A stretch of 33,068 bases of DNA, taken from assembly GCA_020628085.1 (NCBI GenBank), contig JAHDFQ010000022.1, positions 7,121-40,188 of the forward strand, in the 5' to 3' direction. The stretch comes from Saprospiraceae bacterium (lineage in GTDB: Bacteria; Bacteroidota; Bacteroidia; Chitinophagales; Saprospiraceae). The position numbers were made by a program, and so were the translations under genes. Below are positions 1 through 8,536 of the stretch, piece by piece (the stretch's first letter is position 1; the number at the start of each line of letters is the position of its first letter). The notes beneath the pieces were generated by a model. The model was not told the DNA's origin. It ran no database searches and worked only from the letters and a program-made list of their open reading frames with translations.

Positions 1-96
1 GCCCCCAAAAGTAGGAAACCTATTTATAAATATAAAGCAGTTGATTACATCATAAAAGGGTACTAGCTTCCTTTCATTTGATAAAATTATAGCAAT

Positions 97-2340
97 TTGA
101 GAGCTTTAACAATAATTCTTGGTATTCTATTTTTCCTTAGTCCGACACTAAGAGCGGCTCACATCATTGGTGGTGAAATTACTTATGAGTGTTTGGGTAA
201 TGACAGTTACCAGTTTACCATGCGGATTTACCGAGATTGTGATAGTGGCGGTGCTTTATTTGATGCGCCAGGTAACAGTGTCGGTGCAGCTACAATTACG
301 ATCTTTAGAGGTTCAGGCGAATTTGATCGGCTATCATTAGGGGCACCTCAGATAAGAGAGATTCCTCCAGATTTTGAAAATCCTTGTCTGATCCTTCCAC
401 CGAATGTTTGTGTAGAAGAAGGGGTATACGTATTCAATGCGATTTTACCACAATCAGCAGATAATTACACCATTTCCTATCAGCGTTGTTGTCGAAATGA
501 ATCTATCACCAATTTAATTGATCCAGGTGCATCGGGTGCAACCTATACGGTAGAAGTTACTGCCGAATCTCAGGCGCAGTGCAACAATAGTCCTGTTTTT
601 AATAACTTTCCACCTATTATAATATGCTCTAATCAACCACTTAATTTTGATCATTCTGCTTCAGATGCAGATGGCGATCAGTTGGTTTACGAACTATGCA
701 CGCCTTTCCTAGGAGGAGGAAGAGACGGTTCTGGAGGACCAGGTTCAGGTGATCCGAATAGTCCAACAGGTGTAGCACCAAATCCAGATTTGCCACCACC
801 ATACGATCCTGTTGTTTTTGTACAACCGACCTATTCAGCAATTGCTCCACTGGCAGGCGATCCTATTGTAACCATTGATCCCGTAACTGGAATTATTACT
901 GGAACACCAACTATTATTGGGCAGTTTGTAGTGGGTGTGTGTGTTAGAGAGTTTAGAAATGGTGTATTGTTAAGTACTGTTCAACGAGATTTTCAGTTTA
1001 ATGTAGCTAGCTGTGAACCCTTCGTATCCGCGGATATTCGAGAAGATGAAATAATTAATGGAAATGAATATGTTGTTAATTCTTGTGGAAACAATACGGT
1101 TGAATTTATTAACCAAAGTACGCAGGAAGAATTTATTGACGTGGTGAATTGGTCGTTCGACATTAATGGATCAGTGCAAACAGTAGATACTTGGGATGCA
1201 ACGATTACGTTTCCAAGTGAGGGAACGTACGAAGGACAGTTAATTCTAAATCCAGGAACAACGTGTGGTGACACCGCCAATATTTTTGTGAATGTTTACC
1301 CTGATATCACTGCTGATTTTACATATGATTATGATACTTGTGTTGCTGGCGCAGTTAATTTTTTTGATCAGTCTTTCACAGGGGCAGGAGAAATAATAGA
1401 TTGGTCTTGGGATTTTGACGATGGGGGAACATCCATTGAAACCAATCCTGAATTTTTATATGATGCACCTGGAACGAAGCAAGTAGCTTTAACAGTTAGA
1501 GATACAAATGATTGTGAGGAAACAGTAATTGAACCGATCTATTGGGTGCCTGCCCCTGCTGAAATTATTGTCGCACCTAACATATTCGTCGGATGCAATC
1601 CTCAAACCGTTTTTTTTGATAATTTATCCTCACCTATTGATGAAACTTACGATATCTTATGGGACTTCGGAGATGGTACTACAGGAACAGAAATCAGTCC
1701 AGAACATGTATATGAAGAACCAGGAATTTATAGCGTTACCGTAGATATTGTCTCGCCCATTGGTTGTGCGATTGGAGCTGCCTTTCCGAATTGGATAACC
1801 GTTCGTGAAGCACCAGAAGCAGGCTTTGATTATACACCAGATAATCCTACTAATCTTCAACCTGATGTTAGTTTTATAGATGAGTCTAAACGAGCTAAAT
1901 TTTGGGATTGGTCATTTGATGTAGAAGGTTTCTCTACAGAACAAAATCCCGTTTATATGTTTCCTGATACTGGATTTCAGGAGGTTATACAAATTGTTAC
2001 TCATGAAAATGGTTGTCAAGATTCTGCTTTAATTTTGATTGATGTAGAACCTATTGTAACTTATTTTTTACCCAATGCTTTTACTCCCAATAGCGATTCG
2101 GTCAACGATATTTTTATTGGAAATGGAGTATATGAAGGTATGACGGAATTTGAAATGACCATTTGGAATCGTTGGGGGGAAAAAGTTTTTGAAACGGATG
2201 ATCCAAACGAAGGCTGGAATGGACAAAAAAATAATGTAGGTCAAATGTCGCCAAATGGCGTTTATGTAGTTTTAGTAAGATATTTAACACCCCGAAAAGT
2301 CCCCGTCAACCTTAAAGGTTTTGCTACGTTAATAAATTAA
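97..2340 (+). CDS. PKD-repeat surface protein with T9SS type B (gliding-motility C-terminal) sorting domain
   Basis: Predicted secreted cell-surface protein of 747 residues. The start is TTG: the frame has a stop at 82-84 and no ATG before the mature domain, and only the TTG start gives a signal peptide (hydrophobic stretch about residues 4-18, mature part beginning near AHIIGGE). An Ig/cadherin-like N-terminal half contains ADGDQLVYE and GIITGTP motifs. PKD-like modules follow, around residues 436 (WSWDFDDGG), 520 (ILWDFGDGT) and 601. Residues about 655-747 (FLPNAFTPN, WNRWGEKVFE, GWNG, PNGVYVV) match the gliding-motility-associated C-terminal domain, which in Bacteroidota directs export by the type IX secretion system. 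Paired cysteines recur through the protein. The next gene is a full-length paralogue in the same order. Adhesion or matrix function is an inference; no enzyme domain is seen. Confidence 0.9.
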   Translation: MRALTIILGILFFLSPTLRAAHIIGGEITYECLGNDSYQFTMRIYRDCDSGGALFDAPGNSVGAATITIFRGSGEFDRLSLGAPQIREIPPDFENPCLILPPNVCVEEGVYVFNAILPQSADNYTISYQRCCRNESITNLIDPGASGATYTVEVTAESQAQCNNSPVFNNFPPIIICSNQPLNFDHSASDADGDQLVYELCTPFLGGGRDGSGGPGSGDPNSPTGVAPNPDLPPPYDPVVFVQPTYSAIAPLAGDPIVTIDPVTGIITGTPTIIGQFVVGVCVREFRNGVLLSTVQRDFQFNVASCEPFVSADIREDEIINGNEYVVNSCGNNTVEFINQSTQEEFIDVVNWSFDINGSVQTVDTWDATITFPSEGTYEGQLILNPGTTCGDTANIFVNVYPDITADFTYDYDTCVAGAVNFFDQSFTGAGEIIDWSWDFDDGGTSIETNPEFLYDAPGTKQVALTVRDTNDCEETVIEPIYWVPAPAEIIVAPNIFVGCNPQTVFFDNLSSPIDETYDILWDFGDGTTGTEISPEHVYEEPGIYSVTVDIVSPIGCAIGAAFPNWITVREAPEAGFDYTPDNPTNLQPDVSFIDESKRAKFWDWSFDVEGFSTEQNPVYMFPDTGFQEVIQIVTHENGCQDSALILIDVEPIVTYFLPNAFTPNSDSVNDIFIGNGVYEGMTEFEMTIWNRWGEKVFETDDPNEGWNGQKNNVGQMSPNGVYVVLVRYLTPRKVPVNLKGFATLIN

Positions 2341-2477
2341 AGTATTTTCGTTTTTTAGATATTTGTTTATTGAACAAAGAGTACTCAGAAACGAATATTT
2401 TAAACAATCAGCTTTTGAGGTAGATTCCATAAAGTTTTTACGCTCATATAAATTATAATTGAACGAAAACTTCTTGC

Positions 2478-4760
2478 ATGTTACATATTGTACAATACCA
2501 AAACGCTCAACCCTTTTTATGTAAAAAATGGTTGAGCGTTTTTATTTTTCTGTGTTATTGCTTAGTAGGAAATGCCACACATATTGTGGGCGGTGAAATT
2601 GGTTACGAATGTTTAGGGAATGATGATTATCGCTTTACCATGAAAATGTATCGAAACTGTAATGGTGCGGCTCAGGGGGCGTTTCCAGATCCTGCCAATA
2701 TTGCTATTTATACCGTAGATGATGGTGGGAATTATGTGTTGTTTGATAATAGAAATGTTTTTTTAGAAGAAAATAATCCTCCAGAAATTCCACTTCCAGA
2801 AATACCTTGCTTAGAACCACCAGAAAATGTATGTGTTGAAGAAGGTTCGTATATTTTTAATAGTAATTTACCTCTATCGAACGGAAGTTATTATGTCATT
2901 TTTCAGCGATGTTGTCGAAATGGTTCGATCAATAACATTCTTGCTCCTGGAGATACTGGAATCACACTAGCTATCGAATTGACCTCTGCTGCACAAGTCG
3001 GATGTAACAATAGCCCTATCTTTAATGACTTTCCGCCTACTGTTATTTGTGCAAACGAACCGCTAAATTTCGATCATTCTGCCACAGATGCTGATGGTGA
3101 TCAACTTGTCTATGAATTTTGTGCCCCGATAAAGGGAGGAGGTCGAGCGGGAACTCAAGGTTTCCCTGGTGATGCTGCTGGTTGTGATGGTTGGCGACCT
3201 AATCCTGCTTGTCCACCACCATTTGAATCTGTAGACTTTGTCGTGCCAACATATACTGCTCTTGAACCGATGGGAGGTGCGCCTGTCGTGGGCATTAATA
3301 CGCTTACAGGCGTCATTTCTGGTGTTCCAAATATCATTGGACAGTTTGTCGTTGGTGTATGTGTGAAAGAGTTTCGAGATGGAGTTTTGTTGAGTACAAC
3401 ACAACGAGATTTTCAATTTAATGTGGAACAGTGCGATCCGTTAATAGAACCGATTATCGAGGCAGATATTATATTACCAGATAATACTTTCGTGGTGAAT
3501 TCTTGTGGCGATGAAAGCGTTGATTTAGTGAATCAAAGCAATATCGAAGATGATATAGATAGCTTTTTTTGGAGCTTTGATCTCAATGGCACAGAACAGA
3601 CATTCGATCAATGGAGTTTTAATTTAATGCTACCTGATACGGGAACTTATGAAGGTTTTTTATATTTAAATCCTGGCTCGCAGTGTGGCGATACCGCACG
3701 TGTTTTAGTCAATTATTTTCCAGATGCTAATGCTGATTTTAATGTAGAATATGATACCTGTGTGGCTGGTGATGTTTTTTTTACGGATCAATCTATGCAG
3801 TTTAACGATACAATTAGCGAACGGGCATGGACTTTTGGAAATGGAACAACTTCTACTGAAATAAATCCTTCTGTAGATTACGAAACGCTTGGAACATATC
3901 AGGTTCAGCTACGCATTGTAGATGAAAATGGTTGTACCGATATTATTTCCAAAACGGTTGATTGGTTTCCTGCACCAGAGTTAATTGTGATTGAACCGAG
4001 TTCATATGTTGGATGTCCACCTGCGGATATTTTCTTCAATAATTTAACAGAACCTATTGACGATACCTATCAAGTAGAATGGCTTTTTGGCGATGGCGAT
4101 ACGAGTTCTGTCGTTAGTCCTACCCATTTATATGATACAACAGGTTCATATTCCATTAACGTTGAGATTACTAACCCGTTTGGTTGTGTGACCAAAAGAA
4201 CGTTTCCTAATTTGATTAACGTTACGCCCGTCCCAGTTGCTAATTTTGGTTTTGAACCAGAGGTGCTAGACAACTTTAATCCTACCACAACCATGATTGA
4301 TTCTTCTCTATTTAATAATTCATGGTTTTGGGACTTTGATACAGAATCTGAAGCCTATATAGAACAACCAAGTTACTCTTTTAGAGATACGGGTTTACAG
4401 GTAGTTACTTTAATTGTAAGTCATCCAAATGGTTGTTCAGATACCACTTTTAGAATAATTGATGTGGTGCCAAAAGCTACTTATTTTTTACCTAATGCCT
4501 TTACACCAAATGGCGATGGAACGAATGATGTATATATCGGAAAAGGTTATTTAGATGGTATTTCTAACTTTAATTTTGAAGTTTGGAATCGCTGGGGAGA
4601 ACAAATTTTTCAAACCGATGATCCAAGCGAGGGTTGGAATGGAACAAAAAATAATACAGGTCAATTATCACCAAATGGAACGTATCAATGTTTCGTCTCT
4701 TTTATCGAGCCAAGAGGAGCATTGCAAGAATATCAGTCGTTTATAACATTAATGCGGTAA
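2478..4760 (+). CDS. PKD-repeat surface protein with T9SS type B sorting domain, tandem paralogue
   Basis: Secreted protein of 760 residues that matches the preceding gene along its length (THIVGGEIGYECLGND, QRCCRNGSI, GQFVVGVCVKEF, WNRWGEQIFQTDDP). Signal peptide: KKW then a hydrophobic run SVFIFLCYCLVGNA, with the mature chain starting at THIVGG. PKD-like modules lie near residues 450, 534 and 616, and the type B C-terminal sorting domain spans about 669-760. The ATG at 2478 is used because the closest later in-frame start (TTG at 2532) would remove the basic n-region of the signal peptide. Oddly, a 13-bp perfect stem followed by a T-rich stretch lies inside these first codons (2500-2542). 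The tandem arrangement suggests gene duplication; the role is probably adhesion or gliding surface structure. Confidence 0.9.
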   Translation: MLHIVQYQNAQPFLCKKWLSVFIFLCYCLVGNATHIVGGEIGYECLGNDDYRFTMKMYRNCNGAAQGAFPDPANIAIYTVDDGGNYVLFDNRNVFLEENNPPEIPLPEIPCLEPPENVCVEEGSYIFNSNLPLSNGSYYVIFQRCCRNGSINNILAPGDTGITLAIELTSAAQVGCNNSPIFNDFPPTVICANEPLNFDHSATDADGDQLVYEFCAPIKGGGRAGTQGFPGDAAGCDGWRPNPACPPPFESVDFVVPTYTALEPMGGAPVVGINTLTGVISGVPNIIGQFVVGVCVKEFRDGVLLSTTQRDFQFNVEQCDPLIEPIIEADIILPDNTFVVNSCGDESVDLVNQSNIEDDIDSFFWSFDLNGTEQTFDQWSFNLMLPDTGTYEGFLYLNPGSQCGDTARVLVNYFPDANADFNVEYDTCVAGDVFFTDQSMQFNDTISERAWTFGNGTTSTEINPSVDYETLGTYQVQLRIVDENGCTDIISKTVDWFPAPELIVIEPSSYVGCPPADIFFNNLTEPIDDTYQVEWLFGDGDTSSVVSPTHLYDTTGSYSINVEITNPFGCVTKRTFPNLINVTPVPVANFGFEPEVLDNFNPTTTMIDSSLFNNSWFWDFDTESEAYIEQPSYSFRDTGLQVVTLIVSHPNGCSDTTFRIIDVVPKATYFLPNAFTPNGDGTNDVYIGKGYLDGISNFNFEVWNRWGEQIFQTDDPSEGWNGTKNNTGQLSPNGTYQCFVSFIEPRGALQEYQSFITLMR
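2500..2549 (+). terminator. Terminator-like hairpin inside the signal-peptide codons of the 2478 gene
   Basis: The left arm aaaacgctcaacc (2500-2512) and right arm ggttgagcgtttt (2530-2542) are perfect reverse complements. The intervening bases contain a second pairable stem, ttttta/taaaaa (2514-2519 with 2522-2527). A T-rich run (tttatttttc) follows the right arm. In form this is an intrinsic terminator or attenuator, yet it lies 22 nt inside the coding sequence. Its activity is not established. Confidence 0.6.
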
Positions 4761-4869
4761 AACTTGATTCACTGAGATTTCCACATAAATTCAATTCAAA
4801 CCATCGAAATTAATATTTTAATTCTAGGCAACATATTTTTTAGAAAGGAACAAACATCAAATATTCCTC

Positions 4870-7137
4870 ATGCAAATCATCAAATATCCACTATTAATTT
4901 TTCAACTTCAATCGGATGTCTATCTCGGCATGTTGGTCGGAACGAGTTATCAAGTCGTGGAAAAAGATGAAAAAAGTGTTCGAAACAGCCTCACTCAATA
5001 TCTTCAAAAAGACTATAAAAAGTATGACTATTATCCAGATATGGACTTGGAAAATGTCAAAATGAAAATAGTAGAAGTGAGCGTCCGGCCAAGCTATAAG
5101 AAGGATGGTTATACGTTTCCGATGACGAATAGCCTGAAAGTACCGATGCCCTTGGTCTTTGGAGAAACAAAAGGAAATTATCAAGAATGTTATTTGCCAC
5201 TCATTGATGAAAGTTTTTACTATTATGACACCAAGCAATTCAAATCTTTATCCACACATTTTGCCACCACGGTGCTCAATCAAATGTCACCCGAACAAGT
5301 ACATCAATACATTCGATATCCTAAACCTAAATTGGATTTTATACAGCTTCGGATTAAAGAAAATCGAGACATAGATTATCATTTTGTAGGCAATCGGCAG
5401 TATGAAAAACTCAATCGTTTAGCCGAACGATATCCATATTCTAAAGCAACCCGTAAGAAAATATCTACTTTTCCAGAAGCCGCCTGGGAACTCGAAAATG
5501 AAGTCAATGAGGTAGTAGAAAAGTTACTTTCACAACGTGCCAATGTACTCATTGTCGGAAATCATGGTGTTGGAAAGAGTGCAGTTCTGAAACAAGCGAT
5601 TAAAAAAATAGATACTCTTTCTACAAAAGAAAATCTCAATTATACGTTTTGGCGTATTTTGTCTCAACGAATTACGGCAAGTTCAAAATATTTGGGACAG
5701 TGGCAGCAAGCGGTAGAAGATATCATAGAGGAATTAAGTTCTGCTAATGGCATTTTGTGGGTAGTTGATATCATTCAGTTACTGCAAACAGGCGGAGAAG
5801 GTGCGGAAGATAGTGTGGCCGCTTTTTTAAGTTCGTTTTTAGAACAAGGTAAACTGCAATTAATAGGTGAATTGACGCCACAGGAATTAGATAGTATGCA
5901 GCGGCTTTTACCTGGCTTTGTACAGAGTTTTCAGATCATTCGATTGGAAGAACTACCCGAAGCTAAAATTCAGAAAGTACTTCAAAAAGCATCGGATTAT
6001 GCTGTCAAGAATTTAAAAGTTACTATTCCGACAGATGCCATTCAGTTAATGTATCGTTTACTTCATCGGTACTATCCCTATGAAAGTTTTCCGGGGAAAG
6101 GTATTCAGTTTTTAGGAACTTGTGTAAGCAAAGCTCTAAATAATAATAAAACAAGAATATCAAAGCTAGATGTGGTTGATAATTTTGTGGAAAAAACGGG
6201 CCTACCTGCCTTATTTTTGAGAGATGATATGGCATTAGATATGGTTGAATTACAAGCATATTTTGACAGTCAGATTATTGGACAGCCTAAAGCGATTGAG
6301 CAGTTATTGAATATTATTAAAATATTTAAAGCAGGTTTAAATAATCCATATAAACCTATTGCGACCATGATTTTTGCAGGACCAACAGGCGTTGGTAAAA
6401 CAGCAAGTGCTAAAGCTTTATCGAATTACTTTTTTGGGAAAGGTCAACAAAAATCTCCATTGATTCGAATAGATATGAGCGAGTTTCAGCATCCAAGTCA
6501 AATCAATCGCTTTATTGGTGTTGGCAAAGAAGTCGGTCGGTTGGTACAGGAAATTCGAGAACGTCCTTTTTCGGTATTGCTATTAGATGAAGTAGAAAAG
6601 GCACACCCTGCTATTTTTGATGCCTTTTTGGCCGTTTTAGATGAAGGAATGTTAGTAGATGCTTTTGGACGAATGACCAATTTTAGAAACACGATCATTA
6701 TTATGACATCTAATTTGGGTGCAAGTAATCGAAAGTCAATTGGGTTTTCAGAGACAACGAGTGCTGAGGATAATTACTTTTCAGCAGTAGCTGCTCATTT
6801 CAGACCTGAATTTGTCAATCGAATTGATAGTGTCGTATTATTCAACGCTTTGAATGCAAATGATATTGAAAAAATTACTCGTAAAGAACTAGATGATTTA
6901 TCTCAACGGGAAGGATTTGCTAAACGAGGGTTGAAAATGGAATTTTCAGAAAACCTTATTCAACATCTAGCTAGCATTGGATTTGACGAAAAATATGGTG
7001 CTCGTCCTCTACAACGAACCATAGAACAAACGATTATCAGTCCAATGGCTGTTTGGATGTTACAGTACTCAACCGTTGAAAATAGAACTTTGTTTATTGA
7101 TATACAGAACGGACAGTTAAAGATAAATTTAATGTAG
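4870..7137 (+). CDS. Clp/Hsp100-like double AAA+ ATPase with non-canonical D1 and D2 pore
   Basis: Protein of 755 residues. Residues 1-190 resemble no Clp N-domain I know. D1 has Walker A GNHGVGKS (230-237) and a KYLG segment (273-276) resembling the D1 pore loop, but the Walker B is VVDII (298-302): the catalytic Glu after Asp300 is Ile, so D1 probably binds but does not hydrolyse ATP. D2 is well kept: Walker A GPTGVGKT (504-511), Walker B LLLDEVEKAHP (Asp573, Glu574), sensor 1 Asn615, Arg finger Arg651 and sensor 2 GAR (710-712). The usual GYVG pore-1 loop is missing; FIG at 548-550 runs straight into VGKEVG. There is no ClpB coiled-coil M-domain. A KSIGF segment (622-626) sits where ClpA/ClpC carry the ClpP-docking loop. 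A TPR protein follows 2 nt downstream, suggesting a coupled partner. Function unknown. Confidence 0.85.
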   Translation: MQIIKYPLLIFQLQSDVYLGMLVGTSYQVVEKDEKSVRNSLTQYLQKDYKKYDYYPDMDLENVKMKIVEVSVRPSYKKDGYTFPMTNSLKVPMPLVFGETKGNYQECYLPLIDESFYYYDTKQFKSLSTHFATTVLNQMSPEQVHQYIRYPKPKLDFIQLRIKENRDIDYHFVGNRQYEKLNRLAERYPYSKATRKKISTFPEAAWELENEVNEVVEKLLSQRANVLIVGNHGVGKSAVLKQAIKKIDTLSTKENLNYTFWRILSQRITASSKYLGQWQQAVEDIIEELSSANGILWVVDIIQLLQTGGEGAEDSVAAFLSSFLEQGKLQLIGELTPQELDSMQRLLPGFVQSFQIIRLEELPEAKIQKVLQKASDYAVKNLKVTIPTDAIQLMYRLLHRYYPYESFPGKGIQFLGTCVSKALNNNKTRISKLDVVDNFVEKTGLPALFLRDDMALDMVELQAYFDSQIIGQPKAIEQLLNIIKIFKAGLNNPYKPIATMIFAGPTGVGKTASAKALSNYFFGKGQQKSPLIRIDMSEFQHPSQINRFIGVGKEVGRLVQEIRERPFSVLLLDEVEKAHPAIFDAFLAVLDEGMLVDAFGRMTNFRNTIIIMTSNLGASNRKSIGFSETTSAEDNYFSAVAAHFRPEFVNRIDSVVLFNALNANDIEKITRKELDDLSQREGFAKRGLKMEFSENLIQHLASIGFDEKYGARPLQRTIEQTIISPMAVWMLQYSTVENRTLFIDIQNGQLKINLM

Positions 7138-7139
7138 AA

Positions 7140-7661
7140 ATGAATATAACGAGACATACTTTTATACTTATTATTGTCCTAACTTCTATTATTCAGTTCA
7201 TTGGTATAGAGTGTAAAAATGTTACTGAGCCTTCAACGCCTCAAGAAATTTTTAATGCATATTTTAAAAACCTGTCGTTGGATATTTGGAATAAACAAAT
7301 GCCACGAAGTCCTGCAACAGAGAAATGTATTGAATTATATAGAGCTAAGAATTATGAGGTAGCCATAGAGAAAATGTCGAAGCTAGCAGAAACAACTCCA
7401 CAGAAAGATCAGTGGGTACTAAGATTGTACTGGGGAATTTGTCATTTGAATTTGAACCAGCCCAAAGAAGCCTATACTTTATTCAATCAAATTGACCCTA
7501 ATTCATCAGTTGGAGAAGCAGCTTTATGGTATAAAGCATTAGCATTTATACAATCGGATAAAGTAGAACAAGCAAAATCGAGTTTGAAAAAAGTTGAATT
7601 GTTGGAAAATACTTACCATAAAAAAGCAACAGAAATTTTAACATTACTGGGCAACTTGTAA
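7140..7661 (+). CDS. Small exported or membrane-anchored TPR protein
   Basis: Protein of 173 residues. A hydrophobic segment at about residues 6-23 is a signal peptide or anchor. The Cys after GIE (residue 25) has Glu at -1, so a classical lipobox is not supported. From about residue 60 the helical pairs (AKNYEVAIEKMSKLAE, YWGICHLNLNQPKEAYTLFNQI, ALWYKALAFIQSDKVEQAKSSL) have the spacing of tetratricopeptide repeats. It starts 2 nt after the stop of the Clp-like gene, so the two are almost certainly co-transcribed and probably translationally coupled. A scaffold or substrate-presenting role for the ATPase is an inference. The stop lies 5 nt before the LytTR operator of the next operon. Confidence 0.8.
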   Translation: MNITRHTFILIIVLTSIIQFIGIECKNVTEPSTPQEIFNAYFKNLSLDIWNKQMPRSPATEKCIELYRAKNYEVAIEKMSKLAETTPQKDQWVLRLYWGICHLNLNQPKEAYTLFNQIDPNSSVGEAALWYKALAFIQSDKVEQAKSSLKKVELLENTYHKKATEILTLLGNL

Positions 7662-7665
7662 ATTT

Positions 7666-7693
7666 ACCGTTTACCACTTCTATCAACCATTCA
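7666..7693 (+). promoter_or_regulatory. Putative LytTR operator upstream of the response regulator gene
   Basis: Two direct half-sites, ACCGTTTA (7666-7673) and ACCATTCA (7686-7693), start 20 bp apart. ACCRTTYA in tandem about two helical turns apart is the form of site known for LytTR-domain regulators such as BtsR (ACC(G/A)CT(C/T)A). The second half-site ends 34 nt before the likely -7 element at 7727, exactly as in the partner operator at 10497-10525. This predicts autoregulation. Confidence 0.6.
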
Positions 7694-7726
7694 CCCAAAA
7701 AAGTATGTAGTTTCAAATAAAAGAGA

Positions 7727-7734
7727 TAAATTAG
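7727..7734 (+). promoter_or_regulatory. Likely -7 element of the LytTR/kinase operon
   Basis: taaattag matches the Bacteroidota -7 consensus TAnnTTTG at 7 of 8 bases and lies 27 nt upstream of the ATG at 7761. No TTG -33 element is visible at the proper distance, which would fit a promoter that depends on the activator bound just upstream. Confidence 0.4.
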
Positions 7735-7760
7735 TAACAACCAAATGATGATCTCTTTTT

Positions 7761-8525
7761 ATGCCATTGAAAACAATATTGATTGACGATGAGAAGGACT
7801 GTCTTCGTGTATTAGAATTGGAACTAGAAAAATTTCAATCCGAGATAGAAGTACTTGCACTTTGCTCTTCTGGAAAAGAAGGGTTATATGCTGTTAAGGA
7901 ATTTTCTCCTGATGTTATTTTTTTGGATATAGACATGCCTTATATGGATGGGTTTGAGTTTTTAGAACTTTTACCCAATAAAGAATTAGTAGATATTGTA
8001 TTTGTCACAGCACATAATGAATATGCTATCAAAGCTATTAAGGCAAGCGCTGTAGACTACCTTTTAAAGCCAATCAAATCAGCAGATTTAGTATGCACGA
8101 TTGAAGCAATCGTAAAAAAACGAAGAAATACTAATACCAACCGATATACGTTTTTGTTAAATCAGCTAAAATCCATTCAAGCGAACCAAATGACGAAGAT
8201 TGCACTGCCGACGTTCGATGGCTTGACTATGATTCAAATATCTGATATTATATACTGTGAAGCAGATGACAATTATGCTTATGTACAGTTGATGGATAGT
8301 GCGAAGTTGCTCATTACCAAACCTTTACGGTTTTTACAAGAAATATTACCAGAGGAGCTATTTTATCGAAATCACAAAAGTTTTTTAATTAATTTAAAAC
8401 GGATCAATCAGTTTGTCAAAGCTGATGGGGGCTACTTGGTTATGGAGGGAGGAAGCCAGATTCCAATATCTCGGAGTAAAAAAGAGATGTTGATAAATTT
8501 AATCAATCAGCAATTTTCTATATAG
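7761..8525 (+). CDS. LytTR family response regulator
   Basis: Protein of 254 residues. The receiver domain (about 1-120) has the acidic pocket Asp9/Asp10, phospho-acceptor Asp56 in VIFLDIDMP, Thr83 and Lys103 in YLLKPIK. A LytTR DNA-binding domain (about 145-254) shows IIYCEADDNYAYVQL and YRNHKSFLINLKRI. The family binds tandem direct repeats and usually activates transcription. The gene is followed 11 nt later by its likely cognate LytS-type kinase. ACCRTTYA repeats upstream of this gene and of the S74 gene at 10626 make both likely targets. All receiver catalytic residues are present. Confidence 0.95.
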   Translation: MPLKTILIDDEKDCLRVLELELEKFQSEIEVLALCSSGKEGLYAVKEFSPDVIFLDIDMPYMDGFEFLELLPNKELVDIVFVTAHNEYAIKAIKASAVDYLLKPIKSADLVCTIEAIVKKRRNTNTNRYTFLLNQLKSIQANQMTKIALPTFDGLTMIQISDIIYCEADDNYAYVQLMDSAKLLITKPLRFLQEILPEELFYRNHKSFLINLKRINQFVKADGGYLVMEGGSQIPISRSKKEMLINLINQQFSI

Positions 8526-8536
8526 GTTTTAGATGT

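Noticed and set aside
641-850. Antisense open frame inside the first PKD gene
   Set aside because: It lies fully within a well-supported gene, has no signal or family motif, and is a by-product of codon use. The same holds for the other overlapping frames within real genes.
2341-2477. Terminator after the first PKD gene
   Set aside because: The region has only a loose, bulged inverted repeat around cgttt/aaacg; not convincing.
4870-7137. Calling the AAA+ protein ClpB or ClpA
   Set aside because: No ClpB M-domain coiled coil, no known Clp N-domain, D1 catalytic Glu absent and the D2 GYVG loop missing; only the general Clp-like call is supported.
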